A stretch of 11,999 nucleotides of DNA from Bacteriovoracaceae bacterium (GTDB lineage Bacteria > Bdellovibrionota > Bacteriovoracia > Bacteriovoracales > Bacteriovoracaceae), in NCBI GenBank assembly GCA_018060635.1, contig JAGOVR010000042.1:1-11999 (forward strand). Reading direction: 5' to 3'. Below, in pieces: positions 1 to 6,774 of this stretch (position 1 is the first letter of the stretch; each line of letters opens with the position of its first letter). The position numbers were made by a program, and so were the translations under genes. The notes beneath the pieces are model-generated. The model was not told the DNA's origin and did not search any database. It saw nothing but the letters and a program-made list of their open reading frames with translations.

Positions 1-177
1 GAATTTAAAAGACCTTCGGAAGATAATATTTACTGGTTTATGAAAGAGCTTACTCGTCGAGGTTTATTTTGCACAGTTAGAGAAACCAGAGGCACAGATA
101 TTTTAGCGGCCTGTGGTCAACTTAAAAGTATGCTAGATAAAAAAGCTAATACGTGGGAAGCCGCCCAACAAGCTTAG
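1..177 (+). CDS. rlmN: 23S rRNA (adenine(2503)-C(2))-methyltransferase RlmN, C-terminal fragment
   Basis: The open frame runs in from the left edge and ends at TAG 175-177, giving the last 58 residues. The stretch FKRPSEDNIYWF followed by TVRETRGTDILAACGQL matches the conserved C-terminus of RlmN, the cytoplasmic radical-SAM enzyme that methylates C2 of A2503 in 23S rRNA and also acts on some tRNAs. The cysteine in AACGQL (codon at 112-114) corresponds to the methyl-carrying cysteine of the family (Cys355 in E. coli). The radical-SAM CxxxCxxC cluster would lie upstream, outside the window. The end is convergent with the small minus-strand gene only 11 nt away, and I see no hairpin terminator between them. 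Assignment is firm although only about a sixth of the protein is visible. Confidence 0.93.
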   Translation, partial: EFKRPSEDNIYWFMKELTRRGLFCTVRETRGTDILAACGQLKSMLDKKANTWEAAQQA

Positions 178-197
178 ATTAATTCTCATTAATTCTC
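178..197. repeat. Perfect 10-bp tandem duplication between convergent stop codons
   Basis: ATTAATTCTC occurs twice head to tail (178-187 and 188-197). The right copy holds the TAA stop of the minus-strand gene and the left copy repeats it just beyond. It fills almost the whole gap between the two converging genes and probably arose by slippage or local duplication. Confidence 0.8.
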
Positions 198-437
198 TAT
201 GAGGCTTTCTTCATTTTCAAAATCACTTCCATTTTCTTCGGAAGCAATGCTACGAGCGATTTCTTGTTGTTCTATCTGGATGGCTTCTTGCTCTAGTTGA
301 GCATTACGAGCTTCTCTATGGCTGGGAATACTCGCCGTCACGTGAGCATCTAGCTCATCCATACTTTCAGTTACAATCTCTTCTGCTAAAACAGAAAAAC
401 TTCCTAAGAACAAAAGAGAAAACAAAACTTTAGACAT
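189..437 (-). CDS. Small secreted acidic protein, function unknown
   Basis: The 82-residue protein begins with a clear signal peptide: one lysine near the N-terminus, a hydrophobic core (residues 4-14), and a likely cleavage after Ala18 in SVLA before EE. The mature part of about 64 residues is rich in Glu, Gln, Asn and Ser, has no cysteine, and its middle (roughly residues 42-68) looks like a charged helix. The start is well supported, since the minus strand carries AAGGAG about 6 nt before the ATG. An extended -10 promoter lies upstream (470-500). It is transcribed alone, convergent with rlmN and divergent from sppA. I recognise no family. It should be a periplasmic or secreted small protein. 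That it is a gene is likely; its role is unknown. Confidence 0.72.
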   Translation of the reverse strand: MSKVLFSLLFLGSFSVLAEEIVTESMDELDAHVTASIPSHREARNAQLEQEAIQIEQQEIARSIASEENGSDFENEESLIEN

Positions 438-469
438 AAAAACTCCTTTTTTATCCGTCTCTCTTTAAA

Positions 470-500
470 ATTGTAACATAGCTTTTTATTTTTATAGCAA
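470..500 (-). promoter_or_regulatory. Predicted sigma-70 promoter with extended -10 for the small secreted protein
   Basis: On the minus strand there is TGTTACAAT (a TG-n-TACAAT extended -10, with TACAAT at 470-475) and TTGCTA as a weak -35 at 495-500. The spacer is 19 bp, which is long, so the extended -10 probably carries the promoter. Transcription would start near 463 and give a leader of about 25 nt containing the AAGGAG ribosome binding site. Confidence 0.45.
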
Positions 501-517
501 GATAAATAAGGGTTTAT

Positions 518-546
518 AAAAACAGAGTATAAACGTCTGTTTTTTT
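518..546. terminator. Weak AT-rich hairpin followed by T-run, possibly bidirectional terminator
   Basis: ACAGA (522-526) pairs with TCTGT (536-540) around a 9-nt loop. The flanking A-run (518-521) and T-run (541-546) extend the stem on either strand, or supply a U-tail in the + direction. The G+C content of the stem is low and no gene ends directly here, so this is only a candidate. It could insulate sppA from read-through out of rlmN. Confidence 0.25.
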
Positions 547-616
547 GACTTTTAAGACCTAAGAGCAAGGAAAAATTTGCCCCTAAAATAATCCGTTTAC
601 CTCTTGTGCTTAAAGA

Positions 617-645
617 TAGACCTACAATAGGGCAGGGAGTATAGT
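617..645 (+). promoter_or_regulatory. Candidate sigma-70 promoter of the sppA-tolB unit
   Basis: TAGACC (617-622, four of six -35 consensus bases) and TATAGT (640-645, five of six -10 bases) are separated by 17 bp. Transcription would begin near 652, about 35 nt before the preferred sppA start. A second -10-like TACAAT at 623-628 lacks a well-placed -35. Confidence 0.4.
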
Positions 646-673
646 CTAATCTAAATTTTAAAAATGTTATTTT

Positions 674-690
674 GGGGGAGGTTGAGAGTG
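674..690 (+). promoter_or_regulatory. Ribosome binding site that fixes the sppA start at GTG 688
   Basis: GGGGGAGG (674-681) lies 6 nt before the in-frame GTG at 688. The upstream in-frame ATG at 664 has no Shine-Dalgarno sequence, and this purine run would fall inside its coding region. Confidence 0.75.
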
Positions 691-1599
691 CAATCAGAGT
701 CAAAAACTTTTATGTCAGTACTTATTTTAGTTTTTGTCCTTTTTTCTCTTTTGATAGGAACGGGCATTTATTTTTTTAACCGTGTTCAGCAGGATGTTGA
801 AGGGGAGATGACTTCAGCTCATGAAAAGGAATCTATTGCTGTGGTGGAAGTGCAGGGTGTCATTATGGACCCACAAAAAATTATAGAACATTTAAAAATA
901 GCTGAAGAAGATAATCATATTGTTGCAATTCTTTTGAAAATAGATTCTCCAGGAGGAGCTGTAGGTCCTGTTCAAGAAATTTATGAAGAAATACGTCGAA
1001 TTAATAAAATAAAACCAGTCTACGCAAGCTTTGGTCTCATTGCCGCTAGCGGTGGGTATTATATTGGTGCGGCTACTCGTAAAATCTTTACGAATGCGGG
1101 AACGCTCACAGGTTCAATTGGAGTTATTTTTCAATTTGCAGATCTTTCCAAGCTCTATGAATTTGTTAAAATCTCTTTTGAAACGATAAAAGGTGGAACC
1201 TTTAAAGATATGGGGGGCCCTCACCGTAAATTAACAGAAGAAGAGAAAGGACTCTTAAAGAAAATGATTGAAAGAGTTCATGCTCAGTTTAAAAATCATA
1301 TTTTAGAAGGAAGAAAAGAGCGTATTAAGGGGAATTTAGATGAATATGCCCAAGGGCAAATTTTTTCAGGAGAAGAAGCCGTCGAAGTAGGTTTGGCAGA
1401 TGAAATTGCAGGACTTTGGGAATCAGCAAGGCGGATTCATAAAGAGTTAGGATTAAAAAATAAATTAAATGTGCACTTTATTAAGCAAAAAAAGAAATTT
1501 TCAGTTTTAAATTTATTAGATGAAGTAGAAGAAAGTGTTACAGGTATTCGGGAACGAGTTACATTTGATATGGTTCCGCTTTTAGTTTATAAGAAATAA
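688..1599 (+). CDS. sppA: Signal peptide peptidase SppA, short S49-family form
   Basis: SppA degrades leftover signal peptides within the membrane as a serine protease with a Ser-Lys dyad. I choose GTG 688 (303 aa) over ATG 664 (311 aa) because of the GGGGGAGG just upstream. An N-terminal membrane anchor occupies about residues 9-31, followed by one S49 protease domain. The oxyanion-region motif is KIDSPGG (residues 84-90). The nucleophile is Ser121 in AASGGYY (codon at 1048), and the general base is Lys173 in GGTFKDMGGP. The 52-residue gap between them equals that of B. subtilis SppA (Ser147/Lys199). The length matches the single-domain bacterial form rather than the 618-residue E. coli protein. 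It heads a tightly packed envelope operon, with lapB starting 16 nt downstream. Some S49 members process other membrane proteins, so the exact substrate is open. Confidence 0.93.
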   Translation: MQSESKTFMSVLILVFVLFSLLIGTGIYFFNRVQQDVEGEMTSAHEKESIAVVEVQGVIMDPQKIIEHLKIAEEDNHIVAILLKIDSPGGAVGPVQEIYEEIRRINKIKPVYASFGLIAASGGYYIGAATRKIFTNAGTLTGSIGVIFQFADLSKLYEFVKISFETIKGGTFKDMGGPHRKLTEEEKGLLKKMIERVHAQFKNHILEGRKERIKGNLDEYAQGQIFSGEEAVEVGLADEIAGLWESARRIHKELGLKNKLNVHFIKQKKKFSVLNLLDEVEESVTGIRERVTFDMVPLLVYKK

Positions 1600-1615
1600 A
1601 GGTGTTTTAAAAAAC

Positions 1616-2869
1616 ATGATTCTTTTGAAGTCTTTTATTCAGGAGCACTTACTTACTATTATTTCAGTAGGAGTGACTATCCTCTTAGTCTATTACTATC
1701 TTTTAGAAAAAGGTTCAGCCCGTAGGTTATCGCGTAAATATAGGGATTCTATTTTTGAAGCTCAGTCTCGCATTTTTTTACACGCCACTCAGTATCTGAT
1801 TTCTGGCAACAAAGATATGGCCATCAAAGAATTCATGACGGCAGTAGAACTTAATCGTGAAACGCTAGAAACATATTTTGCCTTAGGGGGGCTTTTTCGT
1901 AGTAATGGTGAAATAGATAAAGCTATTAGTATTCATCGTGCTTTAATTGCTAGGGAAAATATTTCAGAAGCGAGCAGGGTAGAAGCTTTAAAGCAGTTAG
2001 CGATCGATTTTGATAAAGGGGGCTTTCTAGATAAGGCCATTGAAACATATAAAGATGTTCTAAAAGTTAATCGAGAACAAGAAGATGTTATTCGCGCTCT
2101 TTGTCGTATTTTTGAAAATTTGGGAGAGTGGGAGCAAGCTTATCGTTATCGTTTGATGCTTTCTAAAGTGACTAAAGAAAATCAATCTGAAACGATTTCG
2201 CATATTTTAGTAGAACGTGCGAGAGAGTTTTTTTTAAAAGAAAACTATGTAGAGTGTCGAGGCTATTTAGAAAACGCCTTTCGTTTCTCGCCTTCGGTTT
2301 CTGCTAAAATTTTGAGTTTAAAACTTGCTCTTATTCAAGGATATAAACAGGATGCGGAGAAAGAATTATTAGGTCTTTTAAAAGAGACACCTTTTTATAC
2401 TACTTTTATTTTTTCATCCTTAGAATCTCCTTGGGAAGTGAGTGGTATAGCTACGAAAAAAGAGGGAGTTGTGCAGGAGAATTATTATAAAAATTTAGAA
2501 GACTTAAAGAAATTCTTTTTGCAAATTACAGAACCCGAAATACTTAGATCACCTGCGGTTATTCTTTCTAAAATAAGACTTTTGCGTAGTTTAGGTGAAA
2601 CACAACAAGCCTATAAAGTACTTAAAGCTGTTATGGGACATCGAGCAGATAAGAATGCCGATTTATTAAAAGTTGAATATGTGAAAATTCTTATAGAGGT
2701 AGGAGAGAAAGAAGAAGCGTTGGTGCAGGTGCGAGATGTTTTACAAGGTCTAAATCAAAATTTTACTCGTTATTATTGCCAGCAGTGTGGTTTTGACTCA
2801 GATGCAGTTTTTTGGAGATGTCCACAGTGTTATAATTGGGAAACCATTAATTTTCGTTGGAAACTATGA
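1616..2869 (+). CDS. lapB: LapB/YciM-like TPR protein with C-terminal rubredoxin-type zinc domain
   Basis: The 417-residue protein has one N-terminal membrane helix (about 10-30), a TPR superhelix (about 50-380), and a C-terminal rubredoxin-like knuckle. Its Cys388-x2-Cys391 and Cys402-x2-Cys405 should bind one metal ion. This order of parts and the ending RCPQCYNWETINFR are characteristic of LapB (389 aa in E. coli). In E. coli LapB sits on the cytoplasmic face of the inner membrane and presents LpxC to the protease FtsH, thereby limiting LPS synthesis. The role here is inferred from the family. The predicted ribosome binding site, AAAGGTG at 1598-1604, is rather far (11 nt) from ATG 1616, so translation may depend partly on coupling to sppA. 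The stop overlaps the next start (ATGA at 2866). The slightly longer TPR region is the only departure from the family. Confidence 0.85.
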   Translation: MILLKSFIQEHLLTIISVGVTILLVYYYLLEKGSARRLSRKYRDSIFEAQSRIFLHATQYLISGNKDMAIKEFMTAVELNRETLETYFALGGLFRSNGEIDKAISIHRALIARENISEASRVEALKQLAIDFDKGGFLDKAIETYKDVLKVNREQEDVIRALCRIFENLGEWEQAYRYRLMLSKVTKENQSETISHILVERAREFFLKENYVECRGYLENAFRFSPSVSAKILSLKLALIQGYKQDAEKELLGLLKETPFYTTFIFSSLESPWEVSGIATKKEGVVQENYYKNLEDLKKFFLQITEPEILRSPAVILSKIRLLRSLGETQQAYKVLKAVMGHRADKNADLLKVEYVKILIEVGEKEEALVQVRDVLQGLNQNFTRYYCQQCGFDSDAVFWRCPQCYNWETINFRWKL

Positions 2870-3237
2870 AAAAAATAATGCTTTTCTTTTTTATGATGAT
2901 AAATCTTCAAGCTTCTGAAGTTGCTGGGCTATTTTATTTTAATACTCATTATGGTCATTTACATAAAACAGCAGATTCTTTTTCTCAAACTCAAATGAAT
3001 CTTTCTTGTGGGACACCTTTAGTTGTCAAATCTTGTCAAAGTCAAATGAACCAACAGTGGTGCGAAGTAGAAGTTGATCAGCTTCATGGTTTGATACAAC
3101 AGCATTTTTTAAGTAAAACATTCCCTGACTGTTTTGCCGTAAAATATCCGCAAGTCTTTAAAGCTTTCAAAATAGATGTAAAAGAGGCTCATCATTGGGG
3201 TCAGCTAAGTGACTTCCTTTGGAGGAGTTCTCCATGA
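2866..3237 (+). CDS. Small exported four-cysteine protein, possibly SH3b-like
   Basis: ATG 2866 overlaps the lapB stop (ATGA) and is preferred to the upstream in-frame TTG at 2857. It gives 123 residues: MKKI, a hydrophobic core, and a likely cleavage after Ala16 (LQA before SEV). Mature residues about 20-88 suggest a bacterial SH3-like fold: a short strand GLFYF, a GTPLVV strand, a WCEVEV strand, then HGLIQQHFLSK, which resembles the closing 'G-W-V-x-x-x-Y-L' element of SH3b domains. This is a weak resemblance. Four cysteines (48, 57, 66, 89) could form two disulfides in the periplasm. The C-terminal 30 residues are unlike SH3b. Overlaps on both sides (ATGA with lapB and with the next gene) imply co-translation. 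Exported location is likely; function is unknown. Confidence 0.7.
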   Translation: MKKIMLFFFMMINLQASEVAGLFYFNTHYGHLHKTADSFSQTQMNLSCGTPLVVKSCQSQMNQQWCEVEVDQLHGLIQQHFLSKTFPDCFAVKYPQVFKAFKIDVKEAHHWGQLSDFLWRSSP

Positions 3238-4043
3238 AAGCTATTTTATTCTTAATATTACTTTTACCTTTTTCTGTAAAAACTGAGGATTTGTTAGAAC
3301 AAGTTCTACAAAATGATTTTTTGAAAGAAGATATTTTTTCTCAAAAAAGGCAACAGCAAGAAATAAAAAAAGTAAGCGAAAAAGATCAGTATAATTTCCC
3401 TTCGCAGTCTGATTTTTTTAACTTTATGAGTGAATATTGGTTAGTGAAAAAAATAGAAGAATTGAAGTGGGATAAAATGGGTGTGGAGTATGGTGTTCAA
3501 GATGTTATTCGAAATCTTTTTGTTAGTTTGAATCTTCCAACTCCTCACTATAGAATGCTTTTAGTTCATTCTTCTCAGTTTTATCATGGAATGCTACCGT
3601 CTCTAGATACACCTATTTTTATTATTTCAGAGCCTTTTTTGAGGGCCATTAATTTAAGTAAATTAGAAATAGCCCTTTTGTTTTTAGAGAATTATTACCG
3701 TTTGCAGGCAAATTATTTTATAAAAAAAGTAGAAACCACTAATTTAAAAATGATGTTAACTACTAATTTTTATCCACAAAGTGTCGATAGCAAGCTGATT
3801 AAAAAAACTTTAAATGCCTATGATACTATTTTTTTTAAAAAAGGTTTTTCCTTAAGACAGCAGTATGAGGTTACTAAAAAGATGGCCCAAGTATTGAGTT
3901 CTAAATCAGAGATTTTGGATGTTTATTATGTGATGCTGGGTAAAGTAGAATCCTTAACAAAAAATAATCTCTATTATAAAAATTATAATAAGATCTATCC
4001 GTTTGCCAGTGTTCAGCAAAGATGGCTTTTAGGGAAAAAATAG
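3234..4043 (+). CDS. Exported protein resembling an M48 metallopeptidase that has lost its zinc site
   Basis: ATG 3234 follows GGAGGAG (3221-3227) and overlaps the previous stop. The 269-residue product starts with a signal peptide (hydrophobic core 4-14). After a charged linker, residues about 85-165 follow the outline of the M48 peptidase core: a helix, the strand YRMLLVHSS, a loop, the strand TPIFIIS, 'EPFLRAINLSKLEIALLFL', then ENYYRL. In active M48 enzymes this helix carries HExxH, usually preceded by an 'eLaavlaHE' pattern. Here the aligned residues 151-155 are LENYY, so no zinc could bind in the usual way. If the relationship is right, it is a pseudoprotease, perhaps a chaperone or adaptor. 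The alignment is by eye, and the family call is uncertain. The gene is AT-rich and lies between two other unknown envelope genes in the sppA-tol operon. Confidence 0.7.
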   Translation: MKAILFLILLLPFSVKTEDLLEQVLQNDFLKEDIFSQKRQQQEIKKVSEKDQYNFPSQSDFFNFMSEYWLVKKIEELKWDKMGVEYGVQDVIRNLFVSLNLPTPHYRMLLVHSSQFYHGMLPSLDTPIFIISEPFLRAINLSKLEIALLFLENYYRLQANYFIKKVETTNLKMMLTTNFYPQSVDSKLIKKTLNAYDTIFFKKGFSLRQQYEVTKKMAQVLSSKSEILDVYYVMLGKVESLTKNNLYYKNYNKIYPFASVQQRWLLGKK

Positions 4044-4044
4044 T

Positions 4045-4827
4045 GTGAATGTTTTTGTTCCTTATCTCGTATATCTTCTCTTTAGTGCTATTTTTTATTT
4101 AATTATTTTGTCTTTCAGTTTATTTTTTCATTTTATTTTAGGTCATAATATAGATATAACATTTGATTGGATGGGGGCGCATATTTGGTCTCTTATTGTG
4201 ATAGCAAAAATTAGCTCTTTTCTTTTTTTTATTTTTTATCAAAAAGGATTTACATCTTTTAAATATAAACTAAAGGAGGTTAGCTCCATAGTTTCAATTA
4301 AGGTTACTCGTCAGATTTTTGTCATACTTATTGCTTATTGTTTTTTAGCTCTATGGTCTCATCAGGTTAAAGGCTTTGAGCTTAATTTAAATATTAAAAA
4401 TATTTTAAGTGATTACTTTTATCTATCTATCTTTTATTTTTTAGATCTAGTTATTATTTTTACTTTTTGTGAGAAACAAGAAGCGATGAAGTGGTCAGGA
4501 ATTATCTTTGCACTTGTTTTTTGGTTATTCAGTTCTTTTCTGCTATTTAAAAGTTTCTTATTATGTTTTACTTTTTTCTTTAATTTTTCATATATTCTTT
4601 TTTTACAAAAAAGACTACAAAGCTGGGTTCCTGCCATCTTATATCTTTTCTTAGGAGTAATTCCTGTCCATCTTTTATTAGAAGGTCGTTTTCTTTCCAT
4701 GAATATTTTCTTTAAAGAAGCGATGAAAGTTACATTTGTAAACTCTTTTCTGATTTGGTTGTGTTTACTCTTTTATCTGGTAGCTTCTCAGCATTTTAGT
4801 ACGCATTATTTGACGAAGAAATCTTAA
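4045..4827 (+). CDS. Polytopic inner-membrane protein, function unknown
   Basis: The 260-residue protein is strongly hydrophobic, with about seven predicted membrane segments (near residues 4-28, 42-68, 88-107, 124-144, 150-183, 192-211 and 228-250). Between them are short basic loops, such as the lysine-rich stretch around 68-86. It starts at GTG 4045, one base after the previous stop, with AGGGA about 9 nt upstream. No other in-frame start has better support. The T-richness reflects the many Phe, Leu and Ile codons. I recognise no motif for transport or catalysis. Its position immediately before tolQ and after an exported protein suggests an envelope role in the same operon, possibly as a partner of the preceding exported protein. 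That is inference from context only. The minus-strand open frame inside it is a shadow. Confidence 0.75.
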   Translation: MNVFVPYLVYLLFSAIFYLIILSFSLFFHFILGHNIDITFDWMGAHIWSLIVIAKISSFLFFIFYQKGFTSFKYKLKEVSSIVSIKVTRQIFVILIAYCFLALWSHQVKGFELNLNIKNILSDYFYLSIFYFLDLVIIFTFCEKQEAMKWSGIIFALVFWLFSSFLLFKSFLLCFTFFFNFSYILFLQKRLQSWVPAILYLFLGVIPVHLLLEGRFLSMNIFFKEAMKVTFVNSFLIWLCLLFYLVASQHFSTHYLTKKS

Positions 4828-4854
4828 TCTCTCATAATAAGAGTGATTGTTTTT
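4826..4854 (+). terminator. Small imperfect hairpin with T-tract before tolQ, possible attenuator
   Basis: AATC (4826-4829) and CTC (4831-4833) pair with GAG (4841-4843) and GATT (4845-4848), with one T-T mismatch and a 7-nt loop. GTTTTT (4849-4854) follows. The stem is weak and probably lets much transcription through into tolQ. It sits at the largest gap (41 nt) inside the nine-gene run. Confidence 0.3.
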
Positions 4855-4868
4855 GAGAGGAGGTTTTT

Positions 4869-5579
4869 GTGTCATCGCTAAATATATTAGAACTCTTATG
4901 GAATGCCAGTTTTATTGTAAAGCTGGTGCTACTTGTTTTATTTTTGGGTTCAGTTTTTTCATGGTCAATTATTATTTTTAAAAGAAAAAAATTAAAAGAA
5001 ATGAAAAAAAATAATGCTCAGTTTTTAAAAATATATAAACAGCATGGACACTTAAAAGAAATCTTAAACTTGACTAAGAATAATCCTTATTCTCCTTGTG
5101 GTTATGTTTTTTCAAAGAGCTATGAGGAGTTAGAATTATTGCATAAAAAATTAACAGAAGGTAAAGGAGCTCATGCCCTCCAAGAGCATTTTGGAAAATT
5201 TGGCATGGGACTTGTGGAAAGAAGTTTAGAGCAAAATAAAATACAGGTGGATGAAACGCTCAATGATTATCTTTCCTATCTTGCAAGTATTGGTTCTTTA
5301 GCTCCTTTTGTCGGACTTTTTGGAACAGTTTGGGGGATCGTTAATTCTTTTACGGGTATTGCTCATACAGGAGCTACATTAGAAACAGTCGCTCCTGGAA
5401 TTGCAGAGGCATTAGTCGCAACGGCATTTGGGTTAGTGGTAGCTATTCCTGCTGTTCTTTTTTATAATAATTTTTTAAGTGAAAATGAAAAAATAAATAT
5501 GCAGGTTGAGAGTTTTTCTAAAGATTATTTAAACTTAGTAGAGAAGTCTTTTCTTATGAACTCAGTAGGGCAAAAATAA
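4869..5579 (+). CDS. tolQ: TolQ/ExbB-family proton channel protein
   Basis: TolQ and TolR form the inner-membrane stator that uses the proton gradient to drive TolA, and so pulls on the outer membrane during division. The 236 residues show the family topology. TM1 is at about 15-37, a cytoplasmic domain follows, TM2 is at about 136-158 (ASIGSLAPFVGLFGTVWGIV), and TM3 at about 174-197 (VAPGIAEALVATAFGLVVAIPA). The paired TM2/TM3 signature and the TVAPGIAEAL motif are diagnostic. GTG 4869 has a near-perfect AGGAGG (4858-4863) five nt upstream. I favour TolQ over ExbB because tolR-like, tolA-like and tolB genes follow in order. The tolR start lies 1 nt after its stop. Confidence 0.92.
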   Translation: MSSLNILELLWNASFIVKLVLLVLFLGSVFSWSIIIFKRKKLKEMKKNNAQFLKIYKQHGHLKEILNLTKNNPYSPCGYVFSKSYEELELLHKKLTEGKGAHALQEHFGKFGMGLVERSLEQNKIQVDETLNDYLSYLASIGSLAPFVGLFGTVWGIVNSFTGIAHTGATLETVAPGIAEALVATAFGLVVAIPAVLFYNNFLSENEKINMQVESFSKDYLNLVEKSFLMNSVGQK

Positions 5580-5580
5580 A

Positions 5581-6000
5581 ATGGCTTTTTCTAATTTATC
5601 TCGTAAAAAAAGTAGTATTGCTGAAATTAATATGACCCCTTTTGTGGATGTTATGTTAGTTCTTTTAGTTATTTTTATGGTGACTGCACCTATGATGTAT
5701 AACGGGATAAAACTGACTCTGCCTAAAACGCAAAAGGTGAATACTCTAAATTTAGATACAACACAGCTCGTTTTATCTGTTAATGAAGAAGGAAAATTTT
5801 TTCTAGGACAGGACGAAGTTCTCAAAGAAAATCTAATTTTTTCTTTGAAGAAAAAATTAGATATGGCCAGTTCTCCCATTGTTTATATTCGTGCTCATTA
5901 TGATTTGAAGTATGAAGTCGTTGCTAAATTAATGACATTTTTAAAAGAGCAAGGAGTTGCAGAGTTGGCCTTAGTTACAGAAATTGAAAACAAGAAATGA
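5581..6000 (+). CDS. tolR: TolR/ExbD-family protein
   Basis: The 139-residue protein has a short cytoplasmic N-terminus with the conserved AEINMTPFVDVMLVLLVIFM segment. It carries one membrane helix (about 22-41) and a periplasmic domain of about 95 residues. Asp23 is the proton-carrying aspartate, at the same position as in E. coli TolR. It works with TolQ as the proton-driven stator. The start codon is 1 nt beyond the tolQ stop. The only upstream Shine-Dalgarno-like sequence (AGGG at 5567-5570) is about 10 nt away, so translation is probably coupled. The stop overlaps the next gene's ATG (ATGA at 5997). Confidence 0.93.
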   Translation: MAFSNLSRKKSSIAEINMTPFVDVMLVLLVIFMVTAPMMYNGIKLTLPKTQKVNTLNLDTTQLVLSVNEEGKFFLGQDEVLKENLIFSLKKKLDMASSPIVYIRAHYDLKYEVVAKLMTFLKEQGVAELALVTEIENKK

Positions 6001-6758
6001 TGACAAAAAGTTTTATACGAGTCTTGAGCTATCATTTAGGTCTGTTGGGATTATTTTTTCTTTTTTCCCATTTTTATTGGAAGACAGGTAGATCTCCCAT
6101 TAATTTTAAAACATTAGAAAAAATTGAAACAGCCATTAGAGTTGATGTTGTCGCTATGCCAAAACTTACCTTGCAAGAGTTACGCACATTAAAAGAGGCG
6201 ACAGACTCACAACCAGAGAGTTTACCAGCAGAAAAGATAGAGCCTTCTCTTGCTTCCCACAAAGTAAATACTTCTGATTTTAAAGTAGAGTCTAAGTTTT
6301 CTAAAAAAGATTCAGTAAAGTTAGGAGCTTTATTAAAGAAAACAGCAGGAAAAAAAGATAAATCGACTCATTCTAAAAAAAATACTCAGACAAAAAAATG
6401 GGAAAAAATTGTTTATATGGGAAATCAAATTAGCAAGGGTAGTGCGAGTGTGGGGCAAACAGCCACAGCGTCACAAGCTTTATTTGAGGCTTATCTGGGC
6501 ACTCTTCCAGAGCAAATAAAGCCTTACTGGAAGCTTCCTACTCATCTTCTTTCTCAAAAATTAAAATGTCATATTCGTCTTTTTATCTCTTCTCAAGGCG
6601 AAATTATAAGAACAGAGATAGTCGTAAAAAGTGGAGATTTAGATTATGATAAGAGAGCGTTACAGGCCATTCAAATGGCATCACCCCTCTTAAAACCTCC
6701 AGAGGGAATAGAGAAAAGATTGTTATCGGGTGACATTGTTTTAGGATTTCCTCTTTAA
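5997..6758 (+). CDS. TolA/TonB-like periplasm-spanning energy transducer
   Basis: The 253 residues comprise a short cytoplasmic tail, one membrane helix (about 9-27), a Lys- and Ser-rich spacer (about 30-160) and a C-terminal TonB/TolA domain (about 163-253). The domain begins with EAYLGTLPEQIKPYWKLP and continues through the typical strand-helix block GEIIRTEIVVKSG, DYDKRALQAIQMASPLLKPP. The 'Y-x-I-x-P-x-W-x-P' opening is nearer to TolA-type C-terminal domains than to classical TonB, and the tolQR-tolB context agrees. It would link the TolQR motor to TolB and the outer membrane. The spacer is short beside E. coli TolA (421 aa) and not proline-rich like TonB. ATG 5997 overlaps the tolR stop, though an adjacent ATG at 6000 is equally possible. 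One cysteine (Cys191) lies in the C-terminal domain. Confidence 0.82.
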   Translation: MMTKSFIRVLSYHLGLLGLFFLFSHFYWKTGRSPINFKTLEKIETAIRVDVVAMPKLTLQELRTLKEATDSQPESLPAEKIEPSLASHKVNTSDFKVESKFSKKDSVKLGALLKKTAGKKDKSTHSKKNTQTKKWEKIVYMGNQISKGSASVGQTATASQALFEAYLGTLPEQIKPYWKLPTHLLSQKLKCHIRLFISSQGEIIRTEIVVKSGDLDYDKRALQAIQMASPLLKPPEGIEKRLLSGDIVLGFPL

Positions 6759-6760
6759 AA

Positions 6761-6774
6761 AAGGAGTTTTTATT
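6761..6774 (+). promoter_or_regulatory. Ribosome binding site placing the tolB start at ATT 6772
   Basis: AAGGAG (6761-6766) is followed by five T residues and then ATT (6772-6774), in frame with tolB. No ATG, GTG or TTG lies in this frame between the in-frame stop at 6742-6744 and GTG 6844. This is ideal spacing for initiation at AUU. Confidence 0.65.

Noticed and set aside
664..687. ATG 664 as the sppA start
   Set aside because: It has no Shine-Dalgarno sequence, and the strong GGGGGAGG falls inside the added eight codons and points to GTG 688.
404..703. Minus-strand open frame of 99 codons upstream of sppA
   Set aside because: It overlaps the start of the small secreted gene on the same strand in another frame, crosses the sppA start region, has a Lys- and Cys-scattered composition with no family resemblance, and lacks a ribosome binding site as good as its neighbour's.
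4434..4700. Minus-strand open frame inside the membrane-protein gene
   Set aside because: It lies antisense within a well-supported gene. Its Lys-rich composition is simply the complement of Phe/Leu-rich codons.
5202..5217. TGGCAT-N5-TTGTG resembling a -24/-12 promoter inside tolQ
   Set aside because: The -12 GC is GT, and the site lies within conserved coding sequence with no gene start downstream that needs it.
5562..5879. Minus-strand open frame opposite tolR
   Set aside because: It is antisense to the fully recognisable tolR and has no signal of its own.
6074..6262. Minus-strand open frame opposite the tolA-like spacer
   Set aside because: It is short, and the spacer coding above it is consistent with TolA/TonB architecture.
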